A stretch of DNA of 64,000 nucleotides, taken from the NCBI GenBank assembly GCA_033675265.1, contig JAUJYZ010001328.1, positions 186,001-250,000 of the forward strand, given 5' to 3'. The notes under the pieces were generated by a model. It saw only the letters and a program-made list of their open reading frames with translations. It had not been told where the DNA came from and searched no databases. The DNA is from Actinostola sp. cb2023 (Eukaryota > Cnidaria > Anthozoa > Actiniaria > Actinostolidae). The translations under genes were made by a program, and so were the position numbers. Shown piece by piece: positions 25,170 to 38,569 of this stretch. Numbering within the stretch: the first letter of the stretch is position 1; every line of letters begins with the position of its first letter.

Positions 25170-26213
25170 CTTGTAGAGAGTTTTTCTTCGTTTCGTTCAT
25201 TGTTAACGAAGTATTATGACACTTGAATAAATGCACTTTAACATTTTAAAAAACCTGAGAAAAAACCCCGAAGTATCATACGAACTTTAATAAATGGTTA
25301 CTTTTCAGTTTTCCATTGTTTACATAGGCGTCCACATTAATTATAATAATATTAATTAATTAATATTAATTAATTATTATATTAATTATTACCAATGGAA
25401 CTGTTTCTTGTAAGAATCAATTATACATATATTTTGTAAGATAATGATGGTTTATATTAAGAGCTGTTTGAGTCTAATATTTTTGAGAGCGCTGCCTCTT
25501 CTTCAGTGTACATGTTCAACTTGCACGTTTTACACCGACTGAAACCGACTTTCAAACTCAACAGCGCTTTACATTTTTAAACATCATTATTGCTTTACTT
25601 CTATATGTATACTGCGCTACACAATTTCACAAAATTCTGATTGATATATAGTTTATAGTTAAACTAATATGTGCCAGCATTGAAATAGTAATTGATGAAA
25701 TTGCTCTTTATTGAGTAATAGATAAAGTAAAACTAAAAGTGAGATTTATCCTATACATGAATGATAACTGACAATTAAGCAAGTGCTGCTTTTTTAATAT
25801 GATTTAATAATAAGATTTGTATCGTAATAGTCGATTATGTATACACAAGCAAATTATATTTGCTATTATACATCTATTGGAAATAGTGGTCTATAACCAA
25901 ATCCAATAAAATAGGTACTAGGATATATATAGAAACAATTACGTATTTACATATAAAGAGGTTTCGTCTACGTAATTATTTACTAGAGTTTTGTGTAATT
26001 TTACGTATTTCTATCGTTTAATATCTCAAAATAAACTGATTAGCCAGTACACTCGGTAACTTTTGCCTAATATCTCCACTGTTTATAAAAGGAGGGCTGT
26101 CCCCGGGGAAGCACGGGTATAGAAAGTCGGACCGTACAGGGCACTATATAATAAAACATTAACTGATTTGCTGGCAGCTTCTCTGAAGATCGAAAAAAGC
26201 ACACGAGATCTAA
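25170..26213. other. Tail-to-tail spacer between genes A and B
   Basis: AT-rich, with a TTAATTAATATTAATTAATT palindromic stretch near 25350. It contains the presumed 3' UTRs of A and B. No ORF or RNA gene is recognised. Confidence 0.6.
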
Positions 26214-29200
26214 CTAATGGATAGAGGCGTCGGCAAGAATCCGTTGCAAGTCGTCAACTATCTCGTCAAAAGACGGTCGTCTCTCGGGATCGGTTTCCCA
26301 GCATTTCTCCATTAGAGCCCAGCAAGAGGGATGAAAGCTATCGATCCTTTCGGGCTTTCTTTTTTCCTTTGCATTCACCGCTAGCATAATAAGTGGCACT
26401 GGAAAAAGAAAAATGTTTTTGGGCTGGCTTCCTTGACCTTCGCATACTCTCCACATCAAGATACCAAAGGCATATACGTCTACGGACTTGCCGTACTGTT
26501 GCACGATCATTTCAGGGGCCATAGCTGTGGGTGTGCCTACAAGTGAACCTGACGCAAGCCCTTCTGCTTTACAAAGTCCAAAGTCCGTCAGGTAGCCTCG
26601 GTTGTTCTCGTCCACCTGTGCAACAAAAGAGTGTTTTAAACACTGAGAATACTACAATTTCTTCCTGTTTTAATGATGATTCACTGAAAGTAAGGTAGTC
26701 CAACAAAATAACAATTTCCCGATAAATTTACACTGCATGCGTGCGACTTAATGTAACGTTGTTACGAGAAATGTTTCAATGAGTTTAATAAGAAGATAGA
26801 CTGCTATAGTAAGAACGTACACCGCGAATTGGATGATTACAAATCAAAGCCCCAGGGGAGTGGGGAGCGATCGAACAGGCGGATAAATAGAACTAAAGCG
26901 ACGGCTAGCAGGGCAAACTAGTGGTGTACGGTGTTTGAACTTAGCAACGCAGTTTACCAAAGGTCAGTTTCATACAGTTAACCATATGACATCCCTCGTA
27001 ACAAGTTTCTCGTAAGGTCGCTGCAAGTTTCACGTGAATACGTAACAGGGTCTATAAGACTCAACCACGACTCGACTGTCTTGGTATACGACGCGATTTT
27101 GTATGGGACCGAAATGTTAGGATCGTGGATCGTCGGGTATTTTTTCGCATGTTTTATGCATTAAGCTAGTCACTAGCTAATGAGATTGGCTAGTTACTTT
27201 TAGTAATCGACGAGTGAAAGACTGCGCACCGCACACGAGTAGCAATGTGTGAAGCCACTCACGACAGTCGAGTTGCATAGCTAGAGTTCACACGACTTTA
27301 GAGTGAAATGAGGGGGGAGGGGCTTCTTTCTTACCAACACATTTGGTAGCTTGACGTCCCGATGCATTAGTCCTTTGTGGTGCAGATATTGCAAGGCCAA
27401 CGCGATGTCCAGCAAGATCTCGAGGCGGATCCTTAGGGATGGAATCGTTTTCAAAGCATTTTGAAGATCTGACTTCATACGTTCACTCACAATTGATACT
27501 CGTATCCCTGTGAAAAGGTTTGGCTCTATGGTGGTACAGACGATAGGAAGGATATTTGGATGGCTCAGTAACCTATGCAAATGTAAATAGTGATCATAAC
27601 TTTTTTAATAATAATAATAATTTATTCATTTTTCGGTGGGAATAAAATGATTCTTTTGGTGAATTATACATGTATGTTCATATACAGCTATTTCAAAAAA
27701 GGTTGGTGAAGGTTTTGTTGCATGTTGTATGGGCGATGTGAATGGAATCAGCGAAAGGTCACAACAATGTGAACTCTGGGAATTTCCCCAAACTTTGTCT
27801 TAGCAATATGGAGCCGGCATAATTTCTTCTGTATGTGCATGCTGACATATGATCCACAATACATTTCGGGCTTGGTATGCAAGATGCAAGATGCAACAAA
27901 ACCTTCACCAACCTTTTTGAAATAGCTGTATAAGACAGTCATACCTTGTAGTATGAAGCTCAAGTGTCAAATCTTTGAGAAGACTTTCACTCGACACCGG
28001 GACGACCTTCACGACGCATGGCTTCCCTTCAGAAGTTTGGATATTCGTGCAGGTGAATACGTTCCCCTGTGCCCCCGCTCCGATCATTTCTCCTGCCTGT
28101 GGTCTACCGAACTTTAGTTGGTCTTTAACACTATGACAGAGCATCTCGAGGCTGGCTACATCTGGTGCGAATTCAAGTATTTCTAAGAGAATGTAAAGAA
28201 TTGGGTTAAGACAATAGTTGTAATTTTAGGGTGTTGTCCATTTTCCACCATATTCAAATTGCAGCTACTGATATGATCTTTAATAAAATTTCAGCATTAA
28301 AATATAGACATCGACACACGGTGCAATATAGCGCGCGATATTTCTGGTAAGGTGATTATCGCGCGTGTCCAAGCTTCTTGAAGTACCGCATTGTGGTTCT
28401 ACAAAGGTAGACACACGCTGAAATCGCACGATTGTCGGCAGCATGTGTGCCTTCTTCACCTATAGAAAAGGTAAACCTATGGGTCATGGTCTCATGGAAG
28501 GGAGATTGTATGGGAAGAAATTAAGGATCTACGAAATCAATCATGTGGAACTTATACCTCTTCTCTGGTCGTCTTTTAATGTACCTCCACGCTTTAATAC
28601 CCGTAAGATATTTTCGAACTGCTCAACAAACTGGTTGTGGTACTTTTCAAAATGCTCTTTTACGTTTGTAACCAATCCATCAGCAACGGTTGGGATGTTG
28701 ATTGCTTTAAGGGTATCAACAGCTGTATCTCTTTTCCACTCGGGGTTACCGACGTTAACCCTCCCTCTTATGGTATCCAGTGGTTTTCGGGCGAATCGTT
28801 TCAGGATCTCCTGCAAAGTTTTAAGAAATTGCTTGATACTCCAGTTTGTTTGGAGTTTGGGGTCGACTTCGTAACACCAGACAAGGTTAGAATGCAGCGT
28901 TGTCGAAGCCGCATCAGTAACATCACGATTTTCCTCTGAAGCAGCTTCTTTTTCAATATTCTTCACCCTTTCTTCAAGATCTTCAATAAATTTGTCTCGA
29001 GTGCTGAAAACTTTCATCAAGGTTTCTTTCATGCACCTGTGCACGTTATTGAACACCATTTGCTCGATTTGCTTACGGCACTGATTAACCGCTTCGGCTC
29101 CCTTTACAAACCCATCGCGTATTGGGACAGCAAATTCTTCGCTATACTGGAAAACCGTTGCTTCCTCAGCAACATGTTCCTCGAGACTTTCGATAGCTTC

Positions 29201-31890
29201 AGTCATCACCTCAACGATCTCGTCTCTTTGCTTTACAACCTGGCAAGCAATGTTCTCGTGGACAGTTTTCTCCTCTTCCTCAATTTTCTTCAGCATTGAA
29301 ATGGTAACATCCCGGTTTTGTTTTAGGGTGTTGGCTTTTTCAATGAAGTAATAAAGACACCTCGAAAGGACTAGGATCAACGTTTGACACGATCTCTTTA
29401 CGCTTGCCTTGAGGCTGGACTCGGAGAAACTCTTGAGACAAGACTGGAACCGTTCAAATGCATCGATATATTCTTTATATGCACCATGAGGGTCTTTCCA
29501 GTCTGGGTTTCTTTTCTTCTTGCGTCGGTACTCAGACAACTTCCAAGCAGATAATCCATGAAAATATTCGTGGTCGTGTATGGACTGTTCGTCAGCAGAT
29601 AAAAAGCCATTCTTTACAAGTTGATCAAACACACGACGCTTCTTATTGTCTTGAACAGTCTCCGGGAACTCTTCATCTTCATCTTCCTCGTCTTCTTCTT
29701 CTTCTTCTTCGCCAGAAGAGTCTTGCTCCTGTGGCTCAATTTTACTGACAACGTAAAATATGTCCAAATCTTTCTTCCTCTCGGTTATTTCTTCCAAGAC
29801 TGATTTATCCTGAAACGAAGGTGGGAATTGTTGGATATCACTTTGTGGCATCGCAAAATGGATAGATAAATAAAGCGAAGAGTGAGAGAGAAATATTCTT
29901 AGAAATTTTAGGTAAGTTTAATTTATCTTTTTATATGTATTCTCACTGTTATTTATTTTTACTGATTTAATTTAAGTTAGCGTGATAACTGTAAATACTA
30001 GTACTGTACTGAGTTGTACTTCTGGCATAATAAATGTAGATGAAAACAGATAAGAAATGCCGGAATCGAAAAATAACAAGACGCTCAATGAGCGTTCACT
30101 CGGGCATTGTGAAAAGGAAAATGTCAGTTGTTCGAGGAAGTACTTGAAAATGAATGCCAGTTGGTTGAAGAACAAGGACAATGTCAGCTGCGCGAGGAGA
30201 GACCTGACAATGACTGACAGTTGCGTGACGAGGGAGACTATGTATATACATGTATGTGTCGAGTTCATTTGATTTGCCTTTGAGTTCATTTGATTATACC
30301 TTTTGACTTTGAGTTCAATTGATTTGATTTTGATGAGTTTGTGTAAAGGCCCCCTCTCTAGCTTCAGATCCCGAAACGTCGAGTTTGGAATCGAGTTCGG
30401 GTTCGAGTTACGGTTCGAACGTCGAATAAAACAAGGACATCTTCTTCAATACAATATAATTTCTCTGACGTCATGACAGTCAGTGACAGTTGAGTGACGA
30501 GGGAGACTATTAGTCCGGTGAGTACGAACATGATACGTCTTGAGGTTGCATAGGTCAGATGGTTCCGATAACGGCCTCGCGTTTGTTTTTAAATATATAT
30601 ATTTTAAGCGAGCTTCTAGTCCTTTTACCACTTCTAGTCATTGAACGATGAACTAGAATCCTGACCTTTTAATAGCTTGAAGATCTACAGCTGCTTTCAA
30701 AACTAAGATTCAAAATCTACTTGAGTCCTGTTTCTCGTTTATCTTTTCAAATCTGCTGAGTAATCTTGAAACTCCGGATACGATTAAATACGTCGCATAC
30801 TCGTCATTTTGGAGCCGAACAAAACTACTACTACTACTACTACAACCGAAATCCGCATTTTCTAACTCGGGCGGCCTGCGGCCTGGGCCCGAGTAATAAT
30901 CGCATGCATGTGGAAAAGTCAGAAACACATGAATAGCCTCTGCGATGCAGATGACGTTTCCAGTTGTTCTCTCCTTTCTCTTTGTGGTGTGCCGTCCCCT
31001 CCCTGTCCTTCCTCCCCCTTCCTCCTCCCCTTGGAGACCCGGGTGGAGAGAAGTGGAGAGCGTTGTTCACAGGCTAGAGAACAGCAGGAAACGTCTGCAT
31101 CGGAGGTCATAAATGGAATCGAGTTCGTATCAATTTTACTTACAAGACCAGTGAACAGGTTATGACCATCGATCACATACACTATGAACGGCAAAATATT
31201 CTTCAGTTGTTCTCTGACCAATTCGTCCAGTACTTTATTTTCATCCCTGCCTGGAGAATCTATAATATCCACACCCGACTTTAGGATAGGAATATCAAAA
31301 CGTGCTTCGATTGTGGCTGTCACGCGCTCTGCATTCTCTCGCTCTCCTTCCCTAAGCTCGATTATCTCTCGTGGTATTTTCATGTCTGGTGCTTCGTATC
31401 TCTCGATCACTTTACCATCACGGCCCACAAGCTGTACGTAGTTGCCATCGGAATATTTTAACTTGACTATTCGTGAGGTGCACGGTTGATCAGATGTCGA
31501 GACTACTCTGCAACCTAATATTTCATTGATGATAGAACTTTTCCCACTGTTAGTTTGACCCACCACTATAAGCGCAGGGCTCTCAGAGAATAATGCACTC
31601 ACGTCTTCCCGTTCATCTTTGGTATAAAGAATATCTGACAGAGCTGTAAGAGAGGTGATGGATATTTCATGGCCTTCCAAATCCAGAACTATCATGCTGT
31701 CGTCAAGGGCATCTTGTTTGGCCATGGTCATCTCCATTGCAAGTTCTTGTGCCAGCTCTTGGCCATGCTTATGTGATCCAAGCGCTGTCTCGATCTTCTT
31801 GAAGCACTCCAAGCTGTCCTCGTGGATTTGTTTCAGGGCATTTTTGCTTCTTTTGAATCCTTCAAAAGCAGCTTGCAATTGCGAATCCAT
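26214..31890 (-). CDS. DSTYK: DSTYK-like gene B: GTPase-domain protein with complete kinase motifs
   Basis: Five exons read right to left: 31144-31890, 28558-29809, 27945-28182, 27335-27572, 26214-26615. All have GT-AG borders with phases 0, 1, 2 and 0, and total 2877 nt (958 aa). GTPase region: G1 GQTNSGKSS (111-119), PCTSRIVK, G3 DSPG (211-214). The G4 position reads VVSKIE rather than NKxD, followed by a Glu/Asp run. Kinase domain from about residue 690: glycine loop GAGAQGNVF, K725 in VVKVV, HRDVKLPN (HRD 816-818), DFG 836-838, then GTPTAMAPE and VDVYAFGILMW. This closely follows vertebrate DSTYK (Dusty kinase, linked to FGF signalling and cell-death regulation), so B is the best DSTYK orthologue candidate and the only copy with intact catalytic motifs. 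It has one more intron than A, C and D. Confidence 0.88.
27683..27931. mobile_element. MITE in gene B intron 3
   Basis: TACAGCTATTTCAAAAAAGG at the left and its near-exact complement at the right, with arms of about 40 bases that continue through GTTGGTGAAGGTTTTGTTGC. It ends 14 bases from the exon 3 donor (27943-27944), so it fills the 5' end of the intron. Confidence 0.75.
30057..30345. repeat. Dispersed repeat in gene B intron 1, shortened copy of 55525-56170
   Basis: AAGACGCTCAATGAGCGTTC, CTCGGGCATTGTGAAAAGG and the GAGTTCATTTGATTT units reappear in reverse orientation at 55525-56170. This copy lacks the middle portion. Confidence 0.65.
30712..30897 (-). repeat. Dispersed repeat with an open frame (GPGRRPPELENADFG), copy 1
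   Basis: On the minus strand it encodes YSGPGRRPPELENADFG, a serine run from a (TAG)n-type triplet repeat, then FVRLQNDEYATYLIVSG. An inverted copy lies at 54578-54756 with about three substitutions and a 9-base difference in the triplet run, which keeps the frame. Function unknown; probably part of a mobile element. Confidence 0.6.
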
Positions 31891-32924
31891 GTTTTACACG
31901 TACTAGCTTCACTTTAATTTACGATATTTTGGCAGTATCGCAATCGGCGTAGAATAGGCCTTCTGGGAAGCACAGAAGTAGTTTGAACGTACAGTGCTCG
32001 AATGCTTTTATAATTACATTGGATACAATTTAGGGAAAATACTCTGCTTCCAAGAATAACCGGAACAATCACTGAACAATCTGCCTACGTTGACTGATCA
32101 CGAGATATTTACCAGACGTGACCCACAGGTAACACAATCACTTCATCAAGGTTTACTTCAGTTTTTTCCTAAATTTTACTCAACTTAGAAACAAAATACA
32201 GAAACCTTCCTGCTAAAGTTACCTTATACGCCGGGAAGAATCTTGTATCTGAAGTTGTGCGAATATTTCTGACACTACAACATTATTGCGTGACACTCTG
32301 CATTCCATAGTCCGATTCCCAATTTTTTTCACAGGTCTCATGACGACTTCATCAAATCATCGAAGTCTTTCCAGGAATCGAGCATTTACTACAAATTACG
32401 ACCTCCTCCAGCTCGGCTAAGATCAAGAAAAGCTTATCACCTATTCTACTCTTAACGAGGAATTGTAAGTAAGTTAATTCTGTCGTTTTGATCTAGTTAT
32501 TTGATCTTGAAATGACTGCTTAGAACTGCTGCTTCCTCGCTTGTAGTTTCGTTCGATGCTTGACTGATGAGCATGTAACTATAGTCTGCCTTGACTTTTC
32601 CCACTACTCTCCTTTACGAATGAGCCTTTCTTACTTGTCAAAGTTTCCTCGATCGCCAGGAACGCTCATTGCCACTCAAAGTCCTCAAACATATTCTTCT
32701 GTAACGGTTTATACCGGGGGGTTTATATATACTGACATTGCAGTTCGGCGGTTTATAGGATCAAGGCAGACTCGATCTGTATATAAATCACCGGATAATC
32801 AGTCTTTTGTGATGATTTGCTCTTTGCTTGTGTTTTTTTTTATAACCAGATTTATCAAAACCTGCTGTAGTGAAGTTTCCTTTTGTCAGAGCATATTCAT
32901 CTGTTTTCGGGAGGAGGGGTAAGG

Positions 32925-32962
<38 letters not shown>

Positions 32963-33018
32963 GAGAAGGCGAAGACTGTGTTCATAAGTCGTCTTACTTC
33001 TATTTTCGATATGCAGAC
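31891..33018. promoter_or_regulatory. Head-to-head promoter region between genes B and C
   Basis: B starts leftward at 31890 and C rightward at 33019, leaving 1.1 kb for both promoters and 5' UTRs. An acceptor (CAG 33014-33016) two bases before the C start codon implies a 5' UTR intron in C. That intron carries a G run of about 40 bases at 32920-32961. No core promoter element can be placed with confidence. Confidence 0.5.
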
Positions 33019-36000
33019 ATGGACGTTCGAAAGCCCAAAGCCGCAGCGCAAGGGAAGACTTTTGTGGAGGAATTTAGTGATCTCACCCGTCGTATTAAAT
33101 TCTTCAAAGACTGCTACATGAAGTCGAAATGCTTAATTTCCCAAATTGAAGGTGTTTTTAAAAATGACCTCAGCCAGACAAGTGGGCCTGAGTCAATATT
33201 TATTACAAGCGATGAGAAGGCGCAGCTCGAAGATTTCGTCACTAAACGAGCCTCGGTGTTAGTTATTGGTCAAACAAATTCTGGTAAAAGTTCCTTGATC
33301 AACGAGCTGTTAGGCTCTTCTTATCTGCCAACCTCAGAGGTACCCTGCACATCTCGTATTGTGCGAATTCGTTACAGTGAAAAGAACTTTCTGACTGTTC
33401 GAGAAGCGACAGGTGAAACTAGGATTCAACCAATCGATTTCAAGAAGAGTATACCAAAAGCAGAAATTGCTCTGGAAGATGATAACAAACGACGTGATAA
33501 GCAGTGGGCAAGATGCCTTGTTGAGGTAGGACTAAACAACCCTCTTCTACAAGGTGGACATCTGGAGTTTGTGGATGCACCTGGCATGAGTGAAAATGAA
33601 GTGCTGGATTCAATTGTGCAAGAATGCGTCCATGGTATCTTACAGGTTTTGATTTACGTAATTGATGGAAATTCTTCTCTAAGAACTCAGGTAAGTATTA
33701 ATGTCAGCATAAATAACTGCATACACCTTTTGCAGGTTCAGCAAGATTCATTGGTTCAAGAAATTGGAGCCAGCATCAATAACATTATGTTGCATTAAAG
33801 GCCTTGTTACACAGTGAAACTTTTTCGTGAAAGTTTTTCGTGAAACAGTGCAAGACAGTTTCACCGTGTAACATGTTTGCTGAAACAAGTTTCACGAGGT
33901 GTGTTACGCGGTGCAATGGCTGGTTTTATGACACGTTTTTGATTCGAGTTTCACGAGAAAGTAGAAAGAAGTTCTACTTTTCATGAAACTGTCTCGCAAC
34001 GCAAATTCGAAAAAGTTTCCTGAAAACGACCATGTTACACGGTGAAACTCTTGGTGAAACCTGTCTCGCACCAGTTTCACGAAAAAGTTTCACGAAAAAG
34101 TTTCACCGTGTAACAAGGCCTTAATAGTGACAAAATGGAACGCAACAAAGCATTCCTTTGGGTCTTATTGCATTTGGCGCAAACCTTTTGCATGGACAAC
34201 TTTTTTTTAAATTTCGTTCAGTTGTAATTTACACTTTGAATGTTTAATGACGCGCAGTTATTCTTACACAGGATCGTGAGTTCCTTTACAACTTAAAGCA
34301 GAAAATAGGAGCAATTCCCATATTCTTTGTGTGTAACAAGGTCGACGTTGACGAGCGAGCAGCGGAATTTGACCGAGATGACGACGATGACGAAAGTTAT
34401 CTCAATCCAGAAAACCAATTGAAGATAATACAAGGTAAAAAGATGCGCGTCTTTTCTGCTCTCGTCCGCAGTCATATCATTGAAAAGGAGCTGGATGATG
34501 TCGACACTTGCGAATTTTTTCACGCTGTTTCCACACGGGAAGTAAGAAAAGCCAGAAGAAAACGAAAATCACCAGACTATGTACTGAGGGAGCACATTTC
34601 TTCTTTCGAAAGAATGAAACGGTGTTTTTTGACATTTGCTTCTGAAAACATTGTATCACACGTGAGTAACGTATCTCGTCTTCTGGGAGGAATCCAGCAG
34701 CGCATTTTCGACTTCTACGTCAGCCGTCTTCACGTCAATCTAGAAATGTTTGAAATCCAGAAAATGATTGCATCACTTCGTCATGTAGAAGAGAGCTGTT
34801 TTCAAAAGATGCGACAATATGTGTTGGAAAACAGTGGGAAAATTGAATCAGTTCTTGCCACTGCTATCAGTAGACAGGAAGAAAAGATTCTAACTGAAGC
34901 AGAGGACATGGAGTTTGCACCTATTGTGATTGCTGATGTAGTACATAGAAATGAAATCGTTAATCAGTACAAAGGACAAATTCAAAAGATGGTACTCATG
35001 GCTGCCTTGAATGTCTCTTTAAAATCTGCGACGAAAACTGTGAGAGCAGTGTCATCTAACCTTAGGGAACATCTTCGACGATCTCTTCTGGAGGCATCGA
35101 AGAAGGGGGGATTGACAGGAAAGCTCGTCAAACAGCAACTACGCCACAGCGATGTACTGACGAATGCTTTCTGTGGAAATGACTTCATTAACATGGCCAT
35201 CGTCAAAGACTACTCCTTGATGACCCTCACGTACAAAACACTGGATCCTCCCAAAACATTCATTTCAGATGTAATGTCCATCATTAAGGGAACAACAGTT
35301 GATAAGGCCTGGAAACGAAAGACCGCTAAGAATGTCCTGGACAATGTTGATCGCAGCAAGCTTACAGACAGAATCATCGGGGCACTCCTTGACAATTTGC
35401 ATGATGGCCATCACACATATACTATGAACTTACATTGCATTGAAAACCTTTCTGAAAAAGCTAGCAAGCAAACAAAGAATCAAGAACAGGTTATCAGTGA
35501 GTATGGACCTCCTTTTGCCGAAGTGTTATGCCTCAATGATGCTCTTCTGGAAACCATAACGAATTCAGCGCTTCATCATTTGGAAAACCAAATTGGTGAA
35601 GGTAACAGAGGCACAGTATACGACTGGTGTACCACTGGAGAGTTCAGCGAGAAGCAGCTTGTAGCAAAGCAATTTCATCCAAATATCTCCAACATCATGT
35701 ACCTATCAATCCAACATGCACTGAAAAGGTTAGAGGAAGTGCTTGCAGGGGCGTAGCGTGCTTTTTTTCCAATGTACGCACATGCATAGCAAGGCGTGAG
35801 CTTCTAGGGGGGTTAGGGGGCATGCCCCCCCCCCCCCCCCCCCCGAAAATTTAGAAATCTAGAGCCTTGGAAATACCATTTTCTTCGTTTTCCAGCGGAC
35901 TTTCTTAATTATTATATACATGCCTGCAATGACTGACTGCAAGGGGAAATTTATTGGGGACACAATCTGACCGGCGAGCGACGAAGGCGCGAGCTCGTAT

Positions 36001-37357
36001 GGGGATGCGGGAGTAAGCTCCACGAAAAATTTTGAGGTATAGGGTCTCCAAAATAGCATTTTCCTGCCTTCTGTGAGTAGTTTCCAGGAAGTTTAACTTT
36101 GTCTTACATTATTATTATTTTAAATATTTTTGTTTCTTATAATATTTATATTTTAAGTATTTTAAATTGTACGCACGTGCGTACGTGCGTATTGCCTCAC
36201 TCTTTTCCCTCTCACTTTCTCCCCGTGGGGATGAAGGTGTGTAAGTATATACAATTTAAACCACTCAGCACTGATGGAGGGAGGCGCAGAATGCCCCTTG
36301 AGCATGACAATTACTCTTACTAACTCCATTAATGTTTTTGGTGTTCAGGATCGATGAGGAGCACCCTAACGTTATGCGGCTCGTGTCATTAGTCCTGATC
36401 GACAATGAAATAACACTGCTGTTGCCAAGGCTACACACCGACCTATACACAGCGTTGAGTGACGGTTCTATTAAGACCTTATCCAGGGACAATGTCGAGA
36501 CTCGATTGATCATCTTAAAACAAATGGCTGGAGCCTGTAAATTCTGCAGGGAGAAAGGACTTCAGCTTATCGATCCGAGGATTACAAATGTTCTGGTAAG
36601 ATAATAATGTAACCAGGGGTGCTTACCATTTACTCGGAAAAACCGGAAATTCCGGTTTAAAAAAAAAAGGTATGTGTCATTCCGATCGGAAAATTCCGGA
36701 AAACTCGGTCTAATGGTACACGCGTCCACGGGAAAACGAAAAGAGCGGGAAAAGTGGATTACCTCAATCGCTAGACCGAGTTTTTCGAAACTTTCCGATC
36801 GGAATGATACATGCCATTTATTTTTCCAACCGGAATTTCCGGTTTTTCCGAGTAAATGGTAAGCACCCCAGGTCTCATGTAAGGCCGTGAACGGGTGATA
36901 TGATATGCGGTAAAGACTGGTCAATAACACTATTGTTTCATTTCATTCGTAGTTAGATGAACAGTGCAAAGCCGTGTTAAACATCTCAAAACCTCGTGAC
37001 GACAGCGTCTGTTACCCTGACGGCCTTGCACCATTCCATGTACGTGGCGATCCACCCCCTCTCATCTACGCCTCAAATAGAGTACTCCAAGTGGCTTCGC
37101 AGCATGATGTCTATGCACTAGGCATCATGGGATGGCTACTAGCCGTTGGTGAATATAAGAGACCCACCTATGCCAATACCACTGTCGTATCCAAGATCTA
37201 TGAGTCAGCAAGTCGACGAACTACCCCCGATATTGCCCTCATTCCCGTTGAAGTCGAGAGAGATTTTACAGGATTTGCAGACCTCATCTCAGACTGTTTG
37301 AGCGACGCTACTTCAGTATGGGAAATGGAAGAAAAACTTGAGATGATTTTTAAATAA
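33019..37357 (+). CDS. DSTYK-like gene C: dynamin-like GTPase with C-terminal pseudokinase
   Basis: Exons 33019-33690, 34272-35728, 36349-36595, 36953-37357, with GT-AG borders, phases 0, 2 and 0, 2781 nt (926 aa). GTPase motifs: G1 GQTNSGKSS (84-92), PCTSRIVRI, G3 DAPG, and G4 NKVD in FFVCNKVDVD, followed by DRDDDDDE. The kinase-like domain keeps a glycine loop (GEGNRGTVY) and VAK lysine. The catalytic loop reads LIDPRITN (HRD altered, Lys to Arg), and VLNISKPRD replaces the DFG segment, so Mg-dependent catalysis is unlikely. DVYALGIMGW marks the F helix. The GTPase half resembles B more than A and D in its P-loop, while the intron pattern matches A and D. AATAAA is at 37393-37398. No frame breaks seen. 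Confidence 0.85.
33797..34122. mobile_element. MITE in gene C intron 1
   Basis: AAGGCCTTGTTACACAGTGA at the left pairs with TTTCACCGTGTAACAAGGCC at the right. The body is made of TTTCACGAAAAAG-type units on both strands. The arms together cover most of the element. Confidence 0.8.
35753..36190. repeat. Dispersed repeat in gene C intron 2, copy of 3588-3990
   Basis: Shared strings include GAAATCTAGAGCCTTGGAAA, TACCATTTTCTTCGTTTT and TTTTAAATTGTACGCACGTG. A C run of about 19 bases occupies 35826-35844. Confidence 0.7.
36616..36870. mobile_element. MITE with GGGGTGCTTACCATTTACTC ends (gene C intron 3)
   Basis: The arms pair over about 45 bases at the ends, including AAAAACCGGAAATTCCGGTT and its complement. 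The inner arms share TTCCGATCGGAA. It lies between exons 3 and 4 of gene C. Confidence 0.8.
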
Positions 37358-38569
37358 GTACCTATATAACTAGCTAAACCAGTTTTTCTTACAATAAAAA
37401 AGAAGGTTTTTCTTACAAAACTAAGGAATATGTGTAATACGAACTGCTAGAAAAGGAACCCGTGTAATGTCTGTAGTTAGATTATGAATAGCTAAATAAT
37501 AATATTTTTCACTTTTTTCAAAAGATCAAGGCACAAGTTTTTTCACGCCGGCAACTGTGGACTAAAACGCGGTCCAATTTTTAAACATCATTGCCTATAA
37601 ATATAGATTGCACTATAGAAAATGTTTTGATAAAACTATGGTTTTCACTAAGTAGGAAATAGAATCCGGCGTCTCTTTGCATATTCTCATCATTGGGTGA
37701 TCGATATGCAGGTTGACACCAATCACAGCACAGGGGCAGGGGGGGGGGGGGGGGGGGGGGGGGTTGAGGGGGAAGGGGGGGGGGGGGGGGGGAGTTGATG
37801 TACGGCTCTGCAGTCTGGTAGCGAAAAGTTTATACAGATCTGCTGATCTTAGAACGTGATTTTAGTTTATATGTATTTCAACATCATACTTTAGGTGTTC
37901 GTATACTGTATTAACGTAGCAACAATAAACTTGTGATATGCGCATTATTTGTGTGCTCGTTTCTTTTTCCCTCGCCTTTACTTGGTTTTAAAATGTCCTT
38001 GCATGATCGCTTTCTCCGTTAAAGCTTATTAGATACATCATGGCAAGGAAACTGACAATGCATAAGAAAAAAGAAAGAACGAAAAACAAAAAAAGGAGAA
38101 AGAAAGAAAGGATGAATGCAAAAAAGAACAAATGAATGGAAGAAAATAAGAACAGGAACGAAATAACAGGTTGCAAAAGAGTTCAAGTCACTCATTAACT
38201 TGTTGAAAATGATGACAGGATGTCATCGAAACGTCCAGCTACTTTGTTTAGCGTCGATGAAATGTGATGATCCAGATCCGGATTCCTTCACCATGGTTCC
38301 AGTTTTTGAATTTCCGTCAGCCCGATTCTTGGAAGCAGTATGGCCACATCTCGTGATTTTAGGGAAAGTCCCTTACACAAATGCTTCAGATATGTAGAGT
38401 GACTACAAATTTGCATTTCAGTTTTAGGTTCAACACAAGGTTACGATACTGGAAGATTTGTTTTGGGCAAGAGACTAACTCTAAAGCGAATGATTCAGAT
38501 GATGATTAGTAGCAGTAGTGATTGACATCGATCGGAGATCTCCATTCTTTAGAGACGGAAGCAGAAAAT
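37358..38569. other. Spacer between genes C and D
   Basis: It contains the C poly(A) signal, two G-rich tracts at 37738-37792, and an A/G-rich stretch (AAAGAAAG-like) at about 38060-38160. The sequence before 38570 is open in the D frame for 16 codons but lacks an earlier ATG there. Promoter of D presumably inside. Confidence 0.5.

Noticed and set aside
28443..29803. Plus-strand ORFs opposite gene B
   Set aside because: Shadows of the long minus-strand exon 28558-29809.
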